Shown: positions 55,121-63,954 of the stretch, in pieces | Layout of the letters: each line of letters begins with the position of its first letter | Numbering within the stretch: position 1 is the first letter of the stretch | Notes under the pieces: generated by a model | What the model saw: only the letters and a program-made list of their open reading frames with translations | Database searches by the model: none | Told to the model about the DNA's origin: nothing | Translations under genes and position numbers: made by a program | Assembly: GCA_023423935.1 (NCBI GenBank) | Contig: JAFAEQ010000058.1 | Span: forward strand, 62,001 to 126,000 | DNA length: 64,000 bases | Reading direction: 5' to 3' | Origin: Pseudomonadota bacterium | Lineage (GTDB): Bacteria; Pseudomonadota; Gammaproteobacteria; Steroidobacterales; Steroidobacteraceae

Positions 55121-55274
55121 AGATTTCCACGGGGGACACCGGGAACGTGGGGGTCGAACAAAAAAATGAAACAGCCATGAACTCAGCGGATCTGTCGCAC
55201 AACGTGATCGTGGTCAGACGATGGCAGAAATCTTGGGTTGCTCATCCCGGCGCTCCCCGTGTGCCCCGTGGAGT
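55121..55274. repeat. Gene-end inverted element (CACGGGG-type), miaB-phoH gap
   Basis: Left arm agatttccacgggggac then accgggaacgtggggg (55121-55153); right arm catcccggcgctccc then cgtgtgccccgtggag (55243-55274). The reverse complement of the right arm reads CACGGGGCA-CACGGGGAG. The right arm lies inside the last codons of miaB; the left arm lies at the phoH start. Confidence 0.85.
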
Positions 55275-56602
55275 TCCGTATTCTCGACCAAACGGCCGCG
55301 CAGGGAATTGCTCAGCGCTTCTGTGATCAGCACATCGGCGAACTGGCCGATCAACGCGTGCGGCGCATCAAAGTTCACCCAGCGCATGTTTTCAGTACGT
55401 CCGGCGAGCTGTCGTGAATCCTTCTTCGAGGGACGCTCGATCAACACGCGCTGAACGGTGCCGACCATGCGTCGGCTGATCTCCATCGCATGAGCGTTGA
55501 TGCGCTCCTGCAGGATCTGCAGGCGCTGCGCTTTCTCTTCATGAGTCACATCGTCGGGCAACGACGAGGCCGGCGTGCCGGGACGGCGGCTGTAGATGAA
55601 ACTGAAGGACTGATCGAAGCCGACATCGGCGATCAGATTCATGGTCGCCTCGAAATCGCGATCCGTTTCGCCGGGAAAGCCCACGATGAAATCGGACGAG
55701 ATGCTGATGTCGGGCCGCACTGCGCGCAGCTTGCGGATCTTCTGCTTGTATTCGAGCGCGGTGTAGCCGCGCTTCATCGCCATCAGGATGCGATCGGAAC
55801 CGGCCTGCACGGGCAGATGCAGATAGTTTGCAAGCTGCGGCACATCGCGATACGCCTCGATGAGCGCGTCGCTGAATTCCACCGGGTGCGAGGTCGTGAA
55901 TCGGATGCGATCGATCCCGTCGATCTCCGCCACGCAATAGATGAGCGTCGCGAGATCGCACAGCGTGCCGTCGTCCATCGGGCCTCGATAGGCATTGACG
56001 TTCTGGCCGAGCAGATTCACTTCGCGAACGCCTTGCGCTGCGAGCTCGCGAATCTCCGCCATTACTGCATCGAACGGACGGCTGACTTCCTCGCCTCGCG
56101 TATAGGGCACGACACAGAAGGAGCAATACTTGCTGCAGCCTTCCATGATCGAGACGAAAGCCGTCGGACCTTCGGCGCGTGGCTGCGGCAGATGATCGAA
56201 CTTTTCGATTTCAGGGAAGGAGATATCGACGACCGAGCGGCCCTTCGATTTCGCCTCGCTGATCATCTCCGGCAGGCGATGAAGCGTCTGCGGACCGAAC
56301 ACGAGATCCACGTAAGGCGCCCGGCGAGTGATGCCCTCGCCTTCCTGACTTGCGACGCAGCCACCCACGCCGATGATCAGCCCGGGCCGGGACTGCTTGA
56401 GCTGCTTCCAGGTGCCCAACTGCGAGAACACCTTCTCCTGTGCCTTCTCGCGAATCGAGCAGGTGTTCAGCAGGATCAGGTCCGCCTGAGCCGGGTCCTC
56501 CGTGGGTTCATAGCCGCCAGCCACCCTGAGCACATCCACCATCTTGGCGGAGTCGTACTCATTCATCTGGCAACCGTAGGTGCGGATGTAAACGAAGGGC
56601 AT
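55214..56602 (-). CDS. miaB: tRNA-2-methylthio-N6-dimethylallyladenosine synthase
   Basis: 462 residues. N-terminal MTTase domain with three cluster cysteines (RTYGCQMNE, LLNTCSIREKA, GVGGCVAS), the radical-SAM motif CSKYCSFC near residue 157, and a TRAM domain from about 380. It adds the methylthio group to i6A37 of tRNAs. The last 20 residues (ELHGAHGERRDE and beyond) are encoded by the right arm of the adjacent inverted element and its flank, so the C-terminus appears recently acquired. Confidence 0.95.
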   Translation of the reverse strand: MPFVYIRTYGCQMNEYDSAKMVDVLRVAGGYEPTEDPAQADLILLNTCSIREKAQEKVFSQLGTWKQLKQSRPGLIIGVGGCVASQEGEGITRRAPYVDLVFGPQTLHRLPEMISEAKSKGRSVVDISFPEIEKFDHLPQPRAEGPTAFVSIMEGCSKYCSFCVVPYTRGEEVSRPFDAVMAEIRELAAQGVREVNLLGQNVNAYRGPMDDGTLCDLATLIYCVAEIDGIDRIRFTTSHPVEFSDALIEAYRDVPQLANYLHLPVQAGSDRILMAMKRGYTALEYKQKIRKLRAVRPDISISSDFIVGFPGETDRDFEATMNLIADVGFDQSFSFIYSRRPGTPASSLPDDVTHEEKAQRLQILQERINAHAMEISRRMVGTVQRVLIERPSKKDSRQLAGRTENMRWVNFDAPHALIGQFADVLITEALSNSLRGRLVENTELHGAHGERRDEQPKISAIV

Positions 56603-56642
56603 GGCTGGAGGTCGAACGCGGGGCGCGTAGGATACTGAAGAA

Positions 56643-56747
56643 AGGCCGTGGGCTGTAGGCTGTGGGCTGTAGGCAGGAAAAACAAGAGCTTAGCGGAGAC
56701 CTCCCGTCTCTGTCCTAGAGCCTACAGCCTACTCACCTACAGCCTTA
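56643..56747. repeat. Gene-end inverted element (GGCTGTA-type), ssb-miaB gap
   Basis: Left arm aggccgtgggctgtaggc then tgtgggctgtaggca (56643-56675), that is GGCTGTA-GGCTGTG-GGCTGTA-GGC; right arm tagagcctacagcct then actcacctacagcctta (56716-56747). The ssb stop codon (TAA, 56745-56747 on the minus strand) lies in the right arm. Confidence 0.85.
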
Positions 56748-57218
56748 GAACGGAATATCGTCGTCGAAGCCGCCGTCATCAGCCGGAGGACTTCTGTCCT
56801 CTGCCGGTGCTTGCTGCCGGGACTGTGGGCGCTCTCGCTCGCCGCCGCCCGAGGGGCCTCCAGAACCGCCTGCCGCGCCGCCACGACCGCCCAGCATCTG
56901 CATCTGGTCGGCGATGATCTCGGTCGTATAGCGATCCTTGCCTTCCTTGTCCTGCCATTTGCGGGTGCGCAGTTTGCCTTCGACGTACACCTGCGAGCCT
57001 TTGCGCAGGTATTCGGCGGCGATCTCGCCCAATTTGTCGTAGAGGACGATGGAGTGCCATTCGGTGCGCTCCTGCTGATCGCCCGTCTGGCGGTCTTTCC
57101 AGGATTCGCTGGTCGCGATACGGATGTTGGTCACCGCCTTGCCGCTCGGCATATAGCGTGTGTCCGGATCTGCGCCCAGATTGCCCACGAGAATGACTTT
57201 GTTGATGCCACGAGCCAT
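56745..57218 (-). CDS. ssb: Single-stranded DNA-binding protein
   Basis: 157 residues from ATG 57218 (MARGINKVILVGNLG). OB-fold core to residue 110 (SWKDRQTGDQQERTEWHSIV), a Gly/Gln/Arg/Pro-rich linker, and the acidic interaction tip DDDIPF. Divergent from uvrA, as in E. coli. I see no LexA box between them. Confidence 0.95.
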   Translation of the reverse strand: MARGINKVILVGNLGADPDTRYMPSGKAVTNIRIATSESWKDRQTGDQQERTEWHSIVLYDKLGEIAAEYLRKGSQVYVEGKLRTRKWQDKEGKDRYTTEIIADQMQMLGGRGGAAGGSGGPSGGGERERPQSRQQAPAEDRSPPADDGGFDDDIPF

Positions 57219-57408
57219 GAGAACGCCCCAATCCCGAAAACGAGGGCGCACATTCTAGACGGCCCGACGAGGCCGGCACGAAAAATAATTCGAATGCTCG
57301 CGAGATTCATTCCTGAAGATTCCGGGGTGCCGTGCGATGGGTCCTCGAGCCGTCGCTGGACGATTGGAGGCACCGGACGCGCAGTGCCCGCTCTTGGGCC
57401 TGGGCGCT

Positions 57409-57438
57409 TTGCCCCCACCTCTTTGCTCCCCGTATAGT
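57409..57438 (+). promoter_or_regulatory. Probable uvrA promoter
   Basis: TTGCCC (57409-57414), an 18-base spacer and TATAGT (57433-57438) make a good sigma-70 promoter 41 bases before the uvrA ATG. No SOS-box palindrome (CTG-n10-CAG with AT core) overlaps it. Confidence 0.55.
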
Positions 57439-57478
57439 GGCCGATCCTCGGTTCACGGACCTGAGCACTCGAAAGTCC

Positions 57479-60334
57479 ATGTCGTCATCCATCGTCATTC
57501 GCGGCGCGCGCACCCACAACCTGCGCAGCGTCGATCTGGAGCTGCCACGCGATCGGCTGATCGTGTTCACGGGCCTGTCGGGCTCGGGCAAATCCTCGCT
57601 GGCGTTCGACACGATCTATGCCGAGGGGCAGCGTCGCTACGTCGAATCCCTGTCTGCCTATGCGCGGCAATTCCTGTCGATGATGGAAAAGCCCGAAGTC
57701 GAGCTCATCGAAGGCCTGTCGCCGGCGATCGCGATCGAGCAGAAATCCACTTCGCACAATCCGCGCTCGACCGTCGGCACGGTCACCGAAATCTACGATC
57801 ACCTGCGACTGCTGTTCGCGCGTGTCGGCGTTCCGCGGTGCCCCGATCATGGCGTGGAGCTCGCGGCTCAGACCGTGAGCCAGATGGTGGATCAGGTACT
57901 GCGCTTACCCGAGGGCACGCCGCTCATGCTGATCGCGCCGATGATCGACGCACGCAAAGGCGAGCACCTGCAGGTCATGGAAGCGTTGCGCGGACAGGGA
58001 TTCGTGCGCGCTCGCATCGACGGCGCGGTGATGGAGCTCGATCCGCTGCCCAAGCTCGACAACAAGCGCAAGCACACCATCGAGGCCGTCGTGGATCGCG
58101 TGAAGGTGCGGCCCGATATCGGTCAGCGTCTGGCCGAGAGCTTCGAGACTGCGCTGCGACTATCCGACGGCACCGCCCGTATCGCATTCATGGACGATCC
58201 TAAACGCGAGGAGCTCGTGTTCTCCGACCGCTTCGCCTGCACGATCTGCGGCTACAGCATCGCAGAGCTCGAGCCGCGACTGTTCTCGTTCAACAATCCG
58301 GCCGGCGCCTGCCCGACGTGTACGGGACTCGGCGTCCAGCAATTCTTCGACCCCGCACGCGTGGTTCATCATCCCGACCTGTCGCTCGCGGGCGGTGCAA
58401 TCCGCGGCTGGGATCGCCGCAACGCGTACTACTTTGCGTTGATTCAATCGCTCGCCCGGCAATACAAGTTCGATATCGAGACGCCATGGAAGGAGCTTTC
58501 CGCGAAACATCGGAAGCTCGTCCTGAACGGCAGCGGCGATGAGAAGATCGAATTTCGCTACGTCGACGCCAAAGGTGGCACGACCAAGCGCTCGCACAAA
58601 TGGGAAGGCGTGATTCCGAATCTCGAACGGCGTTATCGCGAAACCGAATCGGTCGCCGTGCGCGAAGAGCTGTCGAAGTATCTGAGCAACCAGCCCTGCC
58701 CCGACTGCAAAGGCACTCGTCTCAATCGAGCCGCGCGTAATGTGTTCGTCGCAGACCGCACGCTGCCCGATCTGACGAGCATGTCGGTCGGCGATGCCAT
58801 GCGCTTCAGCACGAACCTGTCGATCGAAGGCTGGCGCGGCGAAGTGGCAGACAAGATCGTGAAGGAAGTCGGCGAACGTCTGCGTTTTCTATGCGACGTG
58901 GGCCTCGACTATCTGACCCTCGATCGCAGCGCCGAGACACTGTCAGGCGGCGAGGCTCAGCGCATTCGGCTCGCAAGTCAGATCGGCTCGGGACTCGTCG
59001 GCGTGATGTACATCCTCGATGAGCCCTCCATCGGGCTGCATCAGCGTGACAACGAACGTTTGCTGCTGACGCTCAATCGTCTGCGCGATCTGGGTAACAC
59101 GGTGATCGTGGTCGAGCACGATGAAGATGCGATTCGCCACGCCGATCATGTGGTGGATCTGGGACCCGGCGCCGGCGTGCACGGCGGTCAGGTGATCGCA
59201 CAAGGCACACCTGAAGAAGTTGCCTCGAATCCGAAGTCGCTCACCGGCCAATATCTGTCCGGCGCACGAGAGATCGCCGTGCCCTCGGTGCGCACGCCGA
59301 AGCAAGACCGGTACCTGCGCATCGTGAATGCGCGCGGCAACAATCTCAAAGGTGTGACCGTCGACATTCCGCTGGGCCTCATGACCTGCGTGACCGGCGT
59401 ATCGGGCTCGGGCAAGTCGACCCTGATCAACGACACGCTGTATAAGGTGGTTGCACGACAGCTCAACGATGCATCGACCGATCCGGCCCCGAACGACGGC
59501 GTCGAAGGCCTCGATGAGATCGACCGCGTCATCGACATCGATCAAAGTCCGATCGGACGCACGCCGCGATCGAATCCTGCGACCTACACGGGCCTGTTCA
59601 CACCGATCCGCGAGATCTTCGCCGGAGTTCCGGAGGCACGTGCGCGCGGTTACGAAGCCGGCCGCTTCAGCTTCAACGTGAAGGGTGGCCGTTGCGAAGC
59701 CTGTCAGGGCGACGGCGTCATCAAGGTCGAGATGCACTTTCTGCCCGACATCTACGTGCCGTGCGATGTGTGCAAGGGCAAGCGCTACAACCGCGAAACG
59801 CTCGAGATCCGCTACAAGGGCAAGAACATCAGCGAAGTGCTCGAGATGACGGTCGAGGATGCGCTCGCCTTCTTCAAGCACGTACCGACGCTCGAGCCCA
59901 AGCTGCAGACGCTGGTCGACGTCGGCCTCTCCTACATTCGGCTAGGTCAGAACGCGACCACGCTGTCCGGCGGCGAAGCGCAGCGCGTGAAGCTCGCAAA
60001 AGAACTGTCGAAGCGCTCGACTGGCCGCACGCTCTATATTCTCGATGAGCCCACGACCGGCCTGCATTTCTACGACATCGAGCAGCTCCTCGCCGTCCTG
60101 CAGCGCCTGCGCAACGAAGGCAACACCGTCGTGATCATCGAGCACAATCTGGATGTGATCAAAACAGCGGACTGGATCGTCGACCTCGGTCCCGAGGGCG
60201 GCTCCGGTGGCGGCACGATCGTGGGCATCGGCACCCCCGAACAGATCGCACGCATTCCCGAGTCGTACACGGGACGATTCCTCGCGCCGATCCTGGAGCG
60301 CGCTCGGAAGCCGTCTACTCGTAAGCGGGCCTGA
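57479..60334 (+). CDS. uvrA: Excinuclease ABC subunit A
   Basis: 951 residues from ATG 57479 (MSSSIVIRGARTHNL); the frame runs further upstream without homology. Two ABC modules: Walker A GLSGSGKSS and GVSGSGKST, signatures LSGGEAQRIRLA and LSGGEAQRVKLA, Walker B VMYILDEPSIGLHQRD and LYILDEPTTGLHFYD. Zinc fingers are CTICGYS...CPTCTG and CEACQGD...CDVCKG. It recognises DNA damage and loads UvrB in nucleotide excision repair. Confidence 0.97.
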   Translation: MSSSIVIRGARTHNLRSVDLELPRDRLIVFTGLSGSGKSSLAFDTIYAEGQRRYVESLSAYARQFLSMMEKPEVELIEGLSPAIAIEQKSTSHNPRSTVGTVTEIYDHLRLLFARVGVPRCPDHGVELAAQTVSQMVDQVLRLPEGTPLMLIAPMIDARKGEHLQVMEALRGQGFVRARIDGAVMELDPLPKLDNKRKHTIEAVVDRVKVRPDIGQRLAESFETALRLSDGTARIAFMDDPKREELVFSDRFACTICGYSIAELEPRLFSFNNPAGACPTCTGLGVQQFFDPARVVHHPDLSLAGGAIRGWDRRNAYYFALIQSLARQYKFDIETPWKELSAKHRKLVLNGSGDEKIEFRYVDAKGGTTKRSHKWEGVIPNLERRYRETESVAVREELSKYLSNQPCPDCKGTRLNRAARNVFVADRTLPDLTSMSVGDAMRFSTNLSIEGWRGEVADKIVKEVGERLRFLCDVGLDYLTLDRSAETLSGGEAQRIRLASQIGSGLVGVMYILDEPSIGLHQRDNERLLLTLNRLRDLGNTVIVVEHDEDAIRHADHVVDLGPGAGVHGGQVIAQGTPEEVASNPKSLTGQYLSGAREIAVPSVRTPKQDRYLRIVNARGNNLKGVTVDIPLGLMTCVTGVSGSGKSTLINDTLYKVVARQLNDASTDPAPNDGVEGLDEIDRVIDIDQSPIGRTPRSNPATYTGLFTPIREIFAGVPEARARGYEAGRFSFNVKGGRCEACQGDGVIKVEMHFLPDIYVPCDVCKGKRYNRETLEIRYKGKNISEVLEMTVEDALAFFKHVPTLEPKLQTLVDVGLSYIRLGQNATTLSGGEAQRVKLAKELSKRSTGRTLYILDEPTTGLHFYDIEQLLAVLQRLRNEGNTVVIIEHNLDVIKTADWIVDLGPEGGSGGGTIVGIGTPEQIARIPESYTGRFLAPILERARKPSTRKRA

Positions 60335-60338
60335 GAGC

Positions 60339-60524
60339 CAAAGATTTCACATAGAGAGCACAGAGCACACAGAGAAGGAGAACAGGAATCTCCACGGGAT
60401 CACAGCGACACGGGGATCTTGCTTGAATCGTCGCATGCGAGTGAGTCAGACCTTTGACTGATCTCTCAACTGCACGCTCTTCACCCTGTGCTCCCCGTGT
60501 ACCCCGTGGAGAATCTTTCTTTGG
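60339..60524. repeat. Gene-end inverted element (CACGGGG- plus GAGCACA-type)
   Basis: An outer pair ccaaagatttc (60339-60349) and gaatctttctttgg (60511-60524) encloses GAGCACA-GAGCACA 7-mers (60356-60369), then arm gaatctccacgggatc then acagcgacacgggg (60386-60415) facing caccctgtgctccccg then tgtaccccgtggagaat (60482-60514). Two families appear nested in one element, between the convergent uvrA and PVC-type haem protein genes. Confidence 0.8.
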
Positions 60525-60528
60525 AATC

Positions 60529-63030
60529 CTACCTCATGGGTTCCAACTCTTCGGAGTTCCATGGCTGATCGCGATTCGCAACGACACTGCGGATCTGCCG
60601 AACGGTTTGCGGTGAGACCGGCGATGCCTCGTTGCCCCAAGAGCGGCGCACATAGGTGAGGATCGCGGAGAGGGTCGCATCGTCCAGCGATGCTAGGCTG
60701 GGCATCGCAAGCTCGTCCGCTTTGCCGTTGAGGACGATGCGTACCAACGCCTCGGGCGATCCGTTCACCCAGCGCGAGCCGGCGAGCGCGGGCGCCAATC
60801 CCTGCATGCCCTGCCCTTCGGATTGATGGCACGCGGCACAGACGGCGAAGTCCCGGCTGCCGCGTTCGTACCAGGTGCGCTCTTCGGGTTTCAGAGAAGC
60901 GAGCAACTGTTCCTTGTCGACTGCCTGACCCCGCCAACGGATCGACTTCACGAGCTGTGCTGCACGCTGCGCTTCGGGCGTCTTGCCGCGAGAGAACTCG
61001 ATCAGCGGCTTGGGCTCGCTTGCAATGAACGTGGGTCGCGCTTCGCCTCGATCGGTGCGCGCAATCGTGCGATCGACACCATCGAGCACGCTCGTTCTAA
61101 CCCAGGCCGATGTGTCCGATGCCTGCAGTCGCGAGAGCAATGCATCTGATTGAGCGGCATCCCCCGACTGCAGAACGGTGGCGACCGTAACAGCCAGCAC
61201 GGGAGCGAGCGCGTCCGTGTCTTCCTGCGCCGTCATCAGCCGCAGCGCGAATGGCATTTCACGACCGCTCAAACTGCTCACGATCGCATCGGGCATGTAC
61301 GCCTGAGTACCTGCACGCCGCGCCAGCTCGAAGAGCGCGGCGTCTGCGTGCGATGCAGGCGCTGCGCCCAAGGACAATGCCGCCTGTTGCTGAAATACGA
61401 GTTCATCGCGATGCGCACGATCCATGATGGCATTCACGGCACGCTCGCCGTCCTTCATGAAGGACTCTGCCAGCCGCGCACCGAGCGCTGCGACGCGAGG
61501 CTCGGGATCTTTCAGCGCCGCATCGACCACCTCCCAGTTCACCGCATCGATTCCTTCAAGCGTCCAGAGCGCGTGCGCGCGCGTGGTCTCCTGCGTAGAA
61601 CGAATCGCGAGTTGCCGTAGTGCTGGCGCCACCCGTGCATCGTGCTTTTCCACGAGCAGACGTTGCGCCGTGTCGCGCACCCAGGCATCGCGATGCTCCA
61701 ACGCGGCGACGAGTTGCGCGAGCGAAGCCTTGGCGAGATTGGGCGGCTCCTTGCGCTGCGCCTGCTGCGGCAGGATGCGATAGATGCGTCCCATGCCGAG
61801 CGGCGCCTCGAGCCCGCGCTCCTTGATCTGATTACGAAGATACGTCGTGAGAAAGATCCGATGCTGGATCACGCCGCGATACATATCGACGACATACAGC
61901 GATCCATCGGGTGCGTTGTACAGATTGACGGGACGAAAACGCTCGTCGGTCGATGTGATGAACTCGCCCATCGCATAGGCATTGCGAACGCGCGGTATAC
62001 CTGCGCGGTCTTCGATGACGAGGCGCTTGATCAGATTCCCCGCCGGTTCGCAGATGAATGCATCGCCGTAAAAGCTGCGTGGGAACAATGAGCCGCGATA
62101 GATAACCGGCCCGCTCGCAGCCGTGAGAATCGGCAACGTGCCGTCCTCGCGCAGGATTTGATAGCCGCGATTCACGCCCGTCGTGACACGACCGGGCCAG
62201 ACGGAGATCTCATTGGAACGAGCGAGCTGAACGCTCGCACCCTGCGGATTGGGCAGATGGCGATTGCGACGCAGATACTCGGCCGGCAGCACATCGGTGT
62301 AGAGCGCCACACTGTTGTTGTTGAAGTAGAGCTGGCCGAAATCGTCCTGCGTGATACCCCACTGTCCGCGAAAGCTCGTGGACTCGCGATCCCACCGGCC
62401 TTGTCGATAACGAAATCGCACCGTGTGATTCGCACTGTAGATCCAGTTATCCATCGCCCACATGAGCCCATTGGAACTGTGCTCGGGATTCGATGGATTG
62501 CCGTAATCGTTCGCGACCAGCTGACGTTCGTCCGCCTTGCCATCGCCGTTCTTGTCTCTGAGGAACCAGAGATTCGGCGGCTCTGCGACGAGTACACCGT
62601 CCGCGACGAGCGCGATTGCACGCGGCAGGACGAAGCCGCCTGCGAATTCCGTGCGCTTGTCCATGCGGCCATCGCCGTCGGTGTCTTCGAGATACGCGAT
62701 GCTGCCGATCGGCGCGTCCTCGCCCGTGCCTTCGGCGTTCGGCATGAATGCACGCATCTCGACGACCCACAGGCGACCGTCGGGCCCGAACGCCAGGGCC
62801 ACCGGATCGAACACCTGCGGTTCGCTGGCCACCAGCTCCGCGCGAAATCCGGGAGCAAGGCGCAGGGACTTCAACGCGTCGGCGGGACTGCGCGGATCGG
62901 CTGCAGGCACCTGCAGATGCGAGGGCGGCGGTGGCTGCGCCTCACCCGGACGGTCCCCGCTCTGAGCGAATGCGAGGCTCACGCTCAGCAACGCGGAAAG
63001 GGCAAGAACGTTCGAAAGGAAAGCAGCCAT
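60529..63030 (-). CDS. PVC-type haem-binding protein (beta-propeller, HEAT-like repeats, cytochrome c)
   Basis: 833 residues with a signal peptide (cleavage near AFA-QS). Residues 50-430 resemble a glucose dehydrogenase-like six-bladed propeller (FGPDGRLWVVEMRAF; YLEDTDGDGRMDKRTEF; DGSLYVVDMYRGVIQHR); residues 440-640 are HEAT-like; the end is a c-type cytochrome with haem motif CAACH (about 753) and a distal Met candidate in MPSLASLDD. Such proteins were defined mainly in Planctomycetes/Verrucomicrobia and are thought to be periplasmic sugar or alcohol dehydrogenases. Stand-alone here. Confidence 0.88.
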   Translation of the reverse strand: MAAFLSNVLALSALLSVSLAFAQSGDRPGEAQPPPPSHLQVPAADPRSPADALKSLRLAPGFRAELVASEPQVFDPVALAFGPDGRLWVVEMRAFMPNAEGTGEDAPIGSIAYLEDTDGDGRMDKRTEFAGGFVLPRAIALVADGVLVAEPPNLWFLRDKNGDGKADERQLVANDYGNPSNPEHSSNGLMWAMDNWIYSANHTVRFRYRQGRWDRESTSFRGQWGITQDDFGQLYFNNNSVALYTDVLPAEYLRRNRHLPNPQGASVQLARSNEISVWPGRVTTGVNRGYQILREDGTLPILTAASGPVIYRGSLFPRSFYGDAFICEPAGNLIKRLVIEDRAGIPRVRNAYAMGEFITSTDERFRPVNLYNAPDGSLYVVDMYRGVIQHRIFLTTYLRNQIKERGLEAPLGMGRIYRILPQQAQRKEPPNLAKASLAQLVAALEHRDAWVRDTAQRLLVEKHDARVAPALRQLAIRSTQETTRAHALWTLEGIDAVNWEVVDAALKDPEPRVAALGARLAESFMKDGERAVNAIMDRAHRDELVFQQQAALSLGAAPASHADAALFELARRAGTQAYMPDAIVSSLSGREMPFALRLMTAQEDTDALAPVLAVTVATVLQSGDAAQSDALLSRLQASDTSAWVRTSVLDGVDRTIARTDRGEARPTFIASEPKPLIEFSRGKTPEAQRAAQLVKSIRWRGQAVDKEQLLASLKPEERTWYERGSRDFAVCAACHQSEGQGMQGLAPALAGSRWVNGSPEALVRIVLNGKADELAMPSLASLDDATLSAILTYVRRSWGNEASPVSPQTVRQIRSVVANRDQPWNSEELEPMR

Positions 63031-63264
63031 CGAAATTTCTCAAAGGCGCCACACGCGAAGCAGCAGACTCTAACGCAGCACACGCTGGACCGGGATCAGA
63101 CGAAGGCAGGGCCCGCAGCGTCGATTGCGACGTTAATTTGCGTTTTGCACCACCGGCTGCTTCGATCGCCACTGCATTTCCGGCAGCGGCAGCTGCCGAA
63201 CTCAGGGAACTCGATTGAGTCAGAGCTTCCTTAGGGTCAACGCCGACACTCGAGGAAGCCATCG

Positions 63265-63948
63265 ATGAACGAATCGTCCAACCCTCTAGCACTTTGCTCT
63301 TTCAGCGGCGGCAAAGACTCGTGCCTTGCCCTGTGGCGCGCGATCCAGCAAGGCTATTGGGTGCGCACGCTGCTCGTGATGTTCGAAGAGTCCGGCGAGC
63401 GCAGCCGCTCGCATGCCATTCCACTGAATCTGATCGAAGCCCAGGCGCGTGCGCTCGGCTGCGCGCTGGTCGTGCGCAACGCTTCATGGAAGAACTACGA
63501 AGCCGTATTCACCGCTGCGCTGCGCGAGCTGCGTTCAGCGGATCACACCCACGCCATTTTCGGCGACATCGATCTGCAAGCTCACCGGGATTGGGAGGAG
63601 AAAGTCTGCGCCGCTGCCGACGTCACCCCTGTACTGCCGCTTTGGCACCGGGACCGCCGCCAGCTGGCGCGCGAAGTGCTCGAAAGCGGCTTTCGCGCCC
63701 GCGTGGTCTGTACCGATTCACGCTATCTGCCCGATGAGTTCTGCGGCCGCGAGTACGACGCACAATTCATCGCCGACCTGCCCTCGAGCGTCGATGCCTG
63801 CGGCGAGAACGGCGAATTCCACACCTTCGTCTTCGACGGCCCCTGCTTCAACCATCCCGTCGCGCATAGAGTCGACGGCTTCGACGACTACACGGCTCCA
63901 GCTGAATTTGGCGGGGTGCGGTATCGGTTTGCTCGGTTGGTCGCGTGA
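63265..63948 (+). CDS. Dph6-like ATP pyrophosphatase (diphthine-ammonia ligase family)
   Basis: 227 residues. N-type ATP pyrophosphatase loop CSFSGGKDSCLALWRA (residues 11-26), FGDIDLQAHRDW and the late GENGEFHTFVFDGPC are family hallmarks. In eukaryotes and archaea Dph6 amidates diphthine on elongation factor 2, a modification absent from bacteria, so the bacterial role must differ; it is unknown. ATG at 63265 after a possible GAGGAAG site. Confidence 0.85.
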   Translation: MNESSNPLALCSFSGGKDSCLALWRAIQQGYWVRTLLVMFEESGERSRSHAIPLNLIEAQARALGCALVVRNASWKNYEAVFTAALRELRSADHTHAIFGDIDLQAHRDWEEKVCAAADVTPVLPLWHRDRRQLAREVLESGFRARVVCTDSRYLPDEFCGREYDAQFIADLPSSVDACGENGEFHTFVFDGPCFNHPVAHRVDGFDDYTAPAEFGGVRYRFARLVA

Positions 63949-63954
63949 AGAGGA

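Noticed and set aside
57219..57478. SOS (LexA) box between ssb and uvrA
   Set aside because: Expected by analogy with E. coli, but no CTG-n10-CAG palindrome with AT-rich centre is present.
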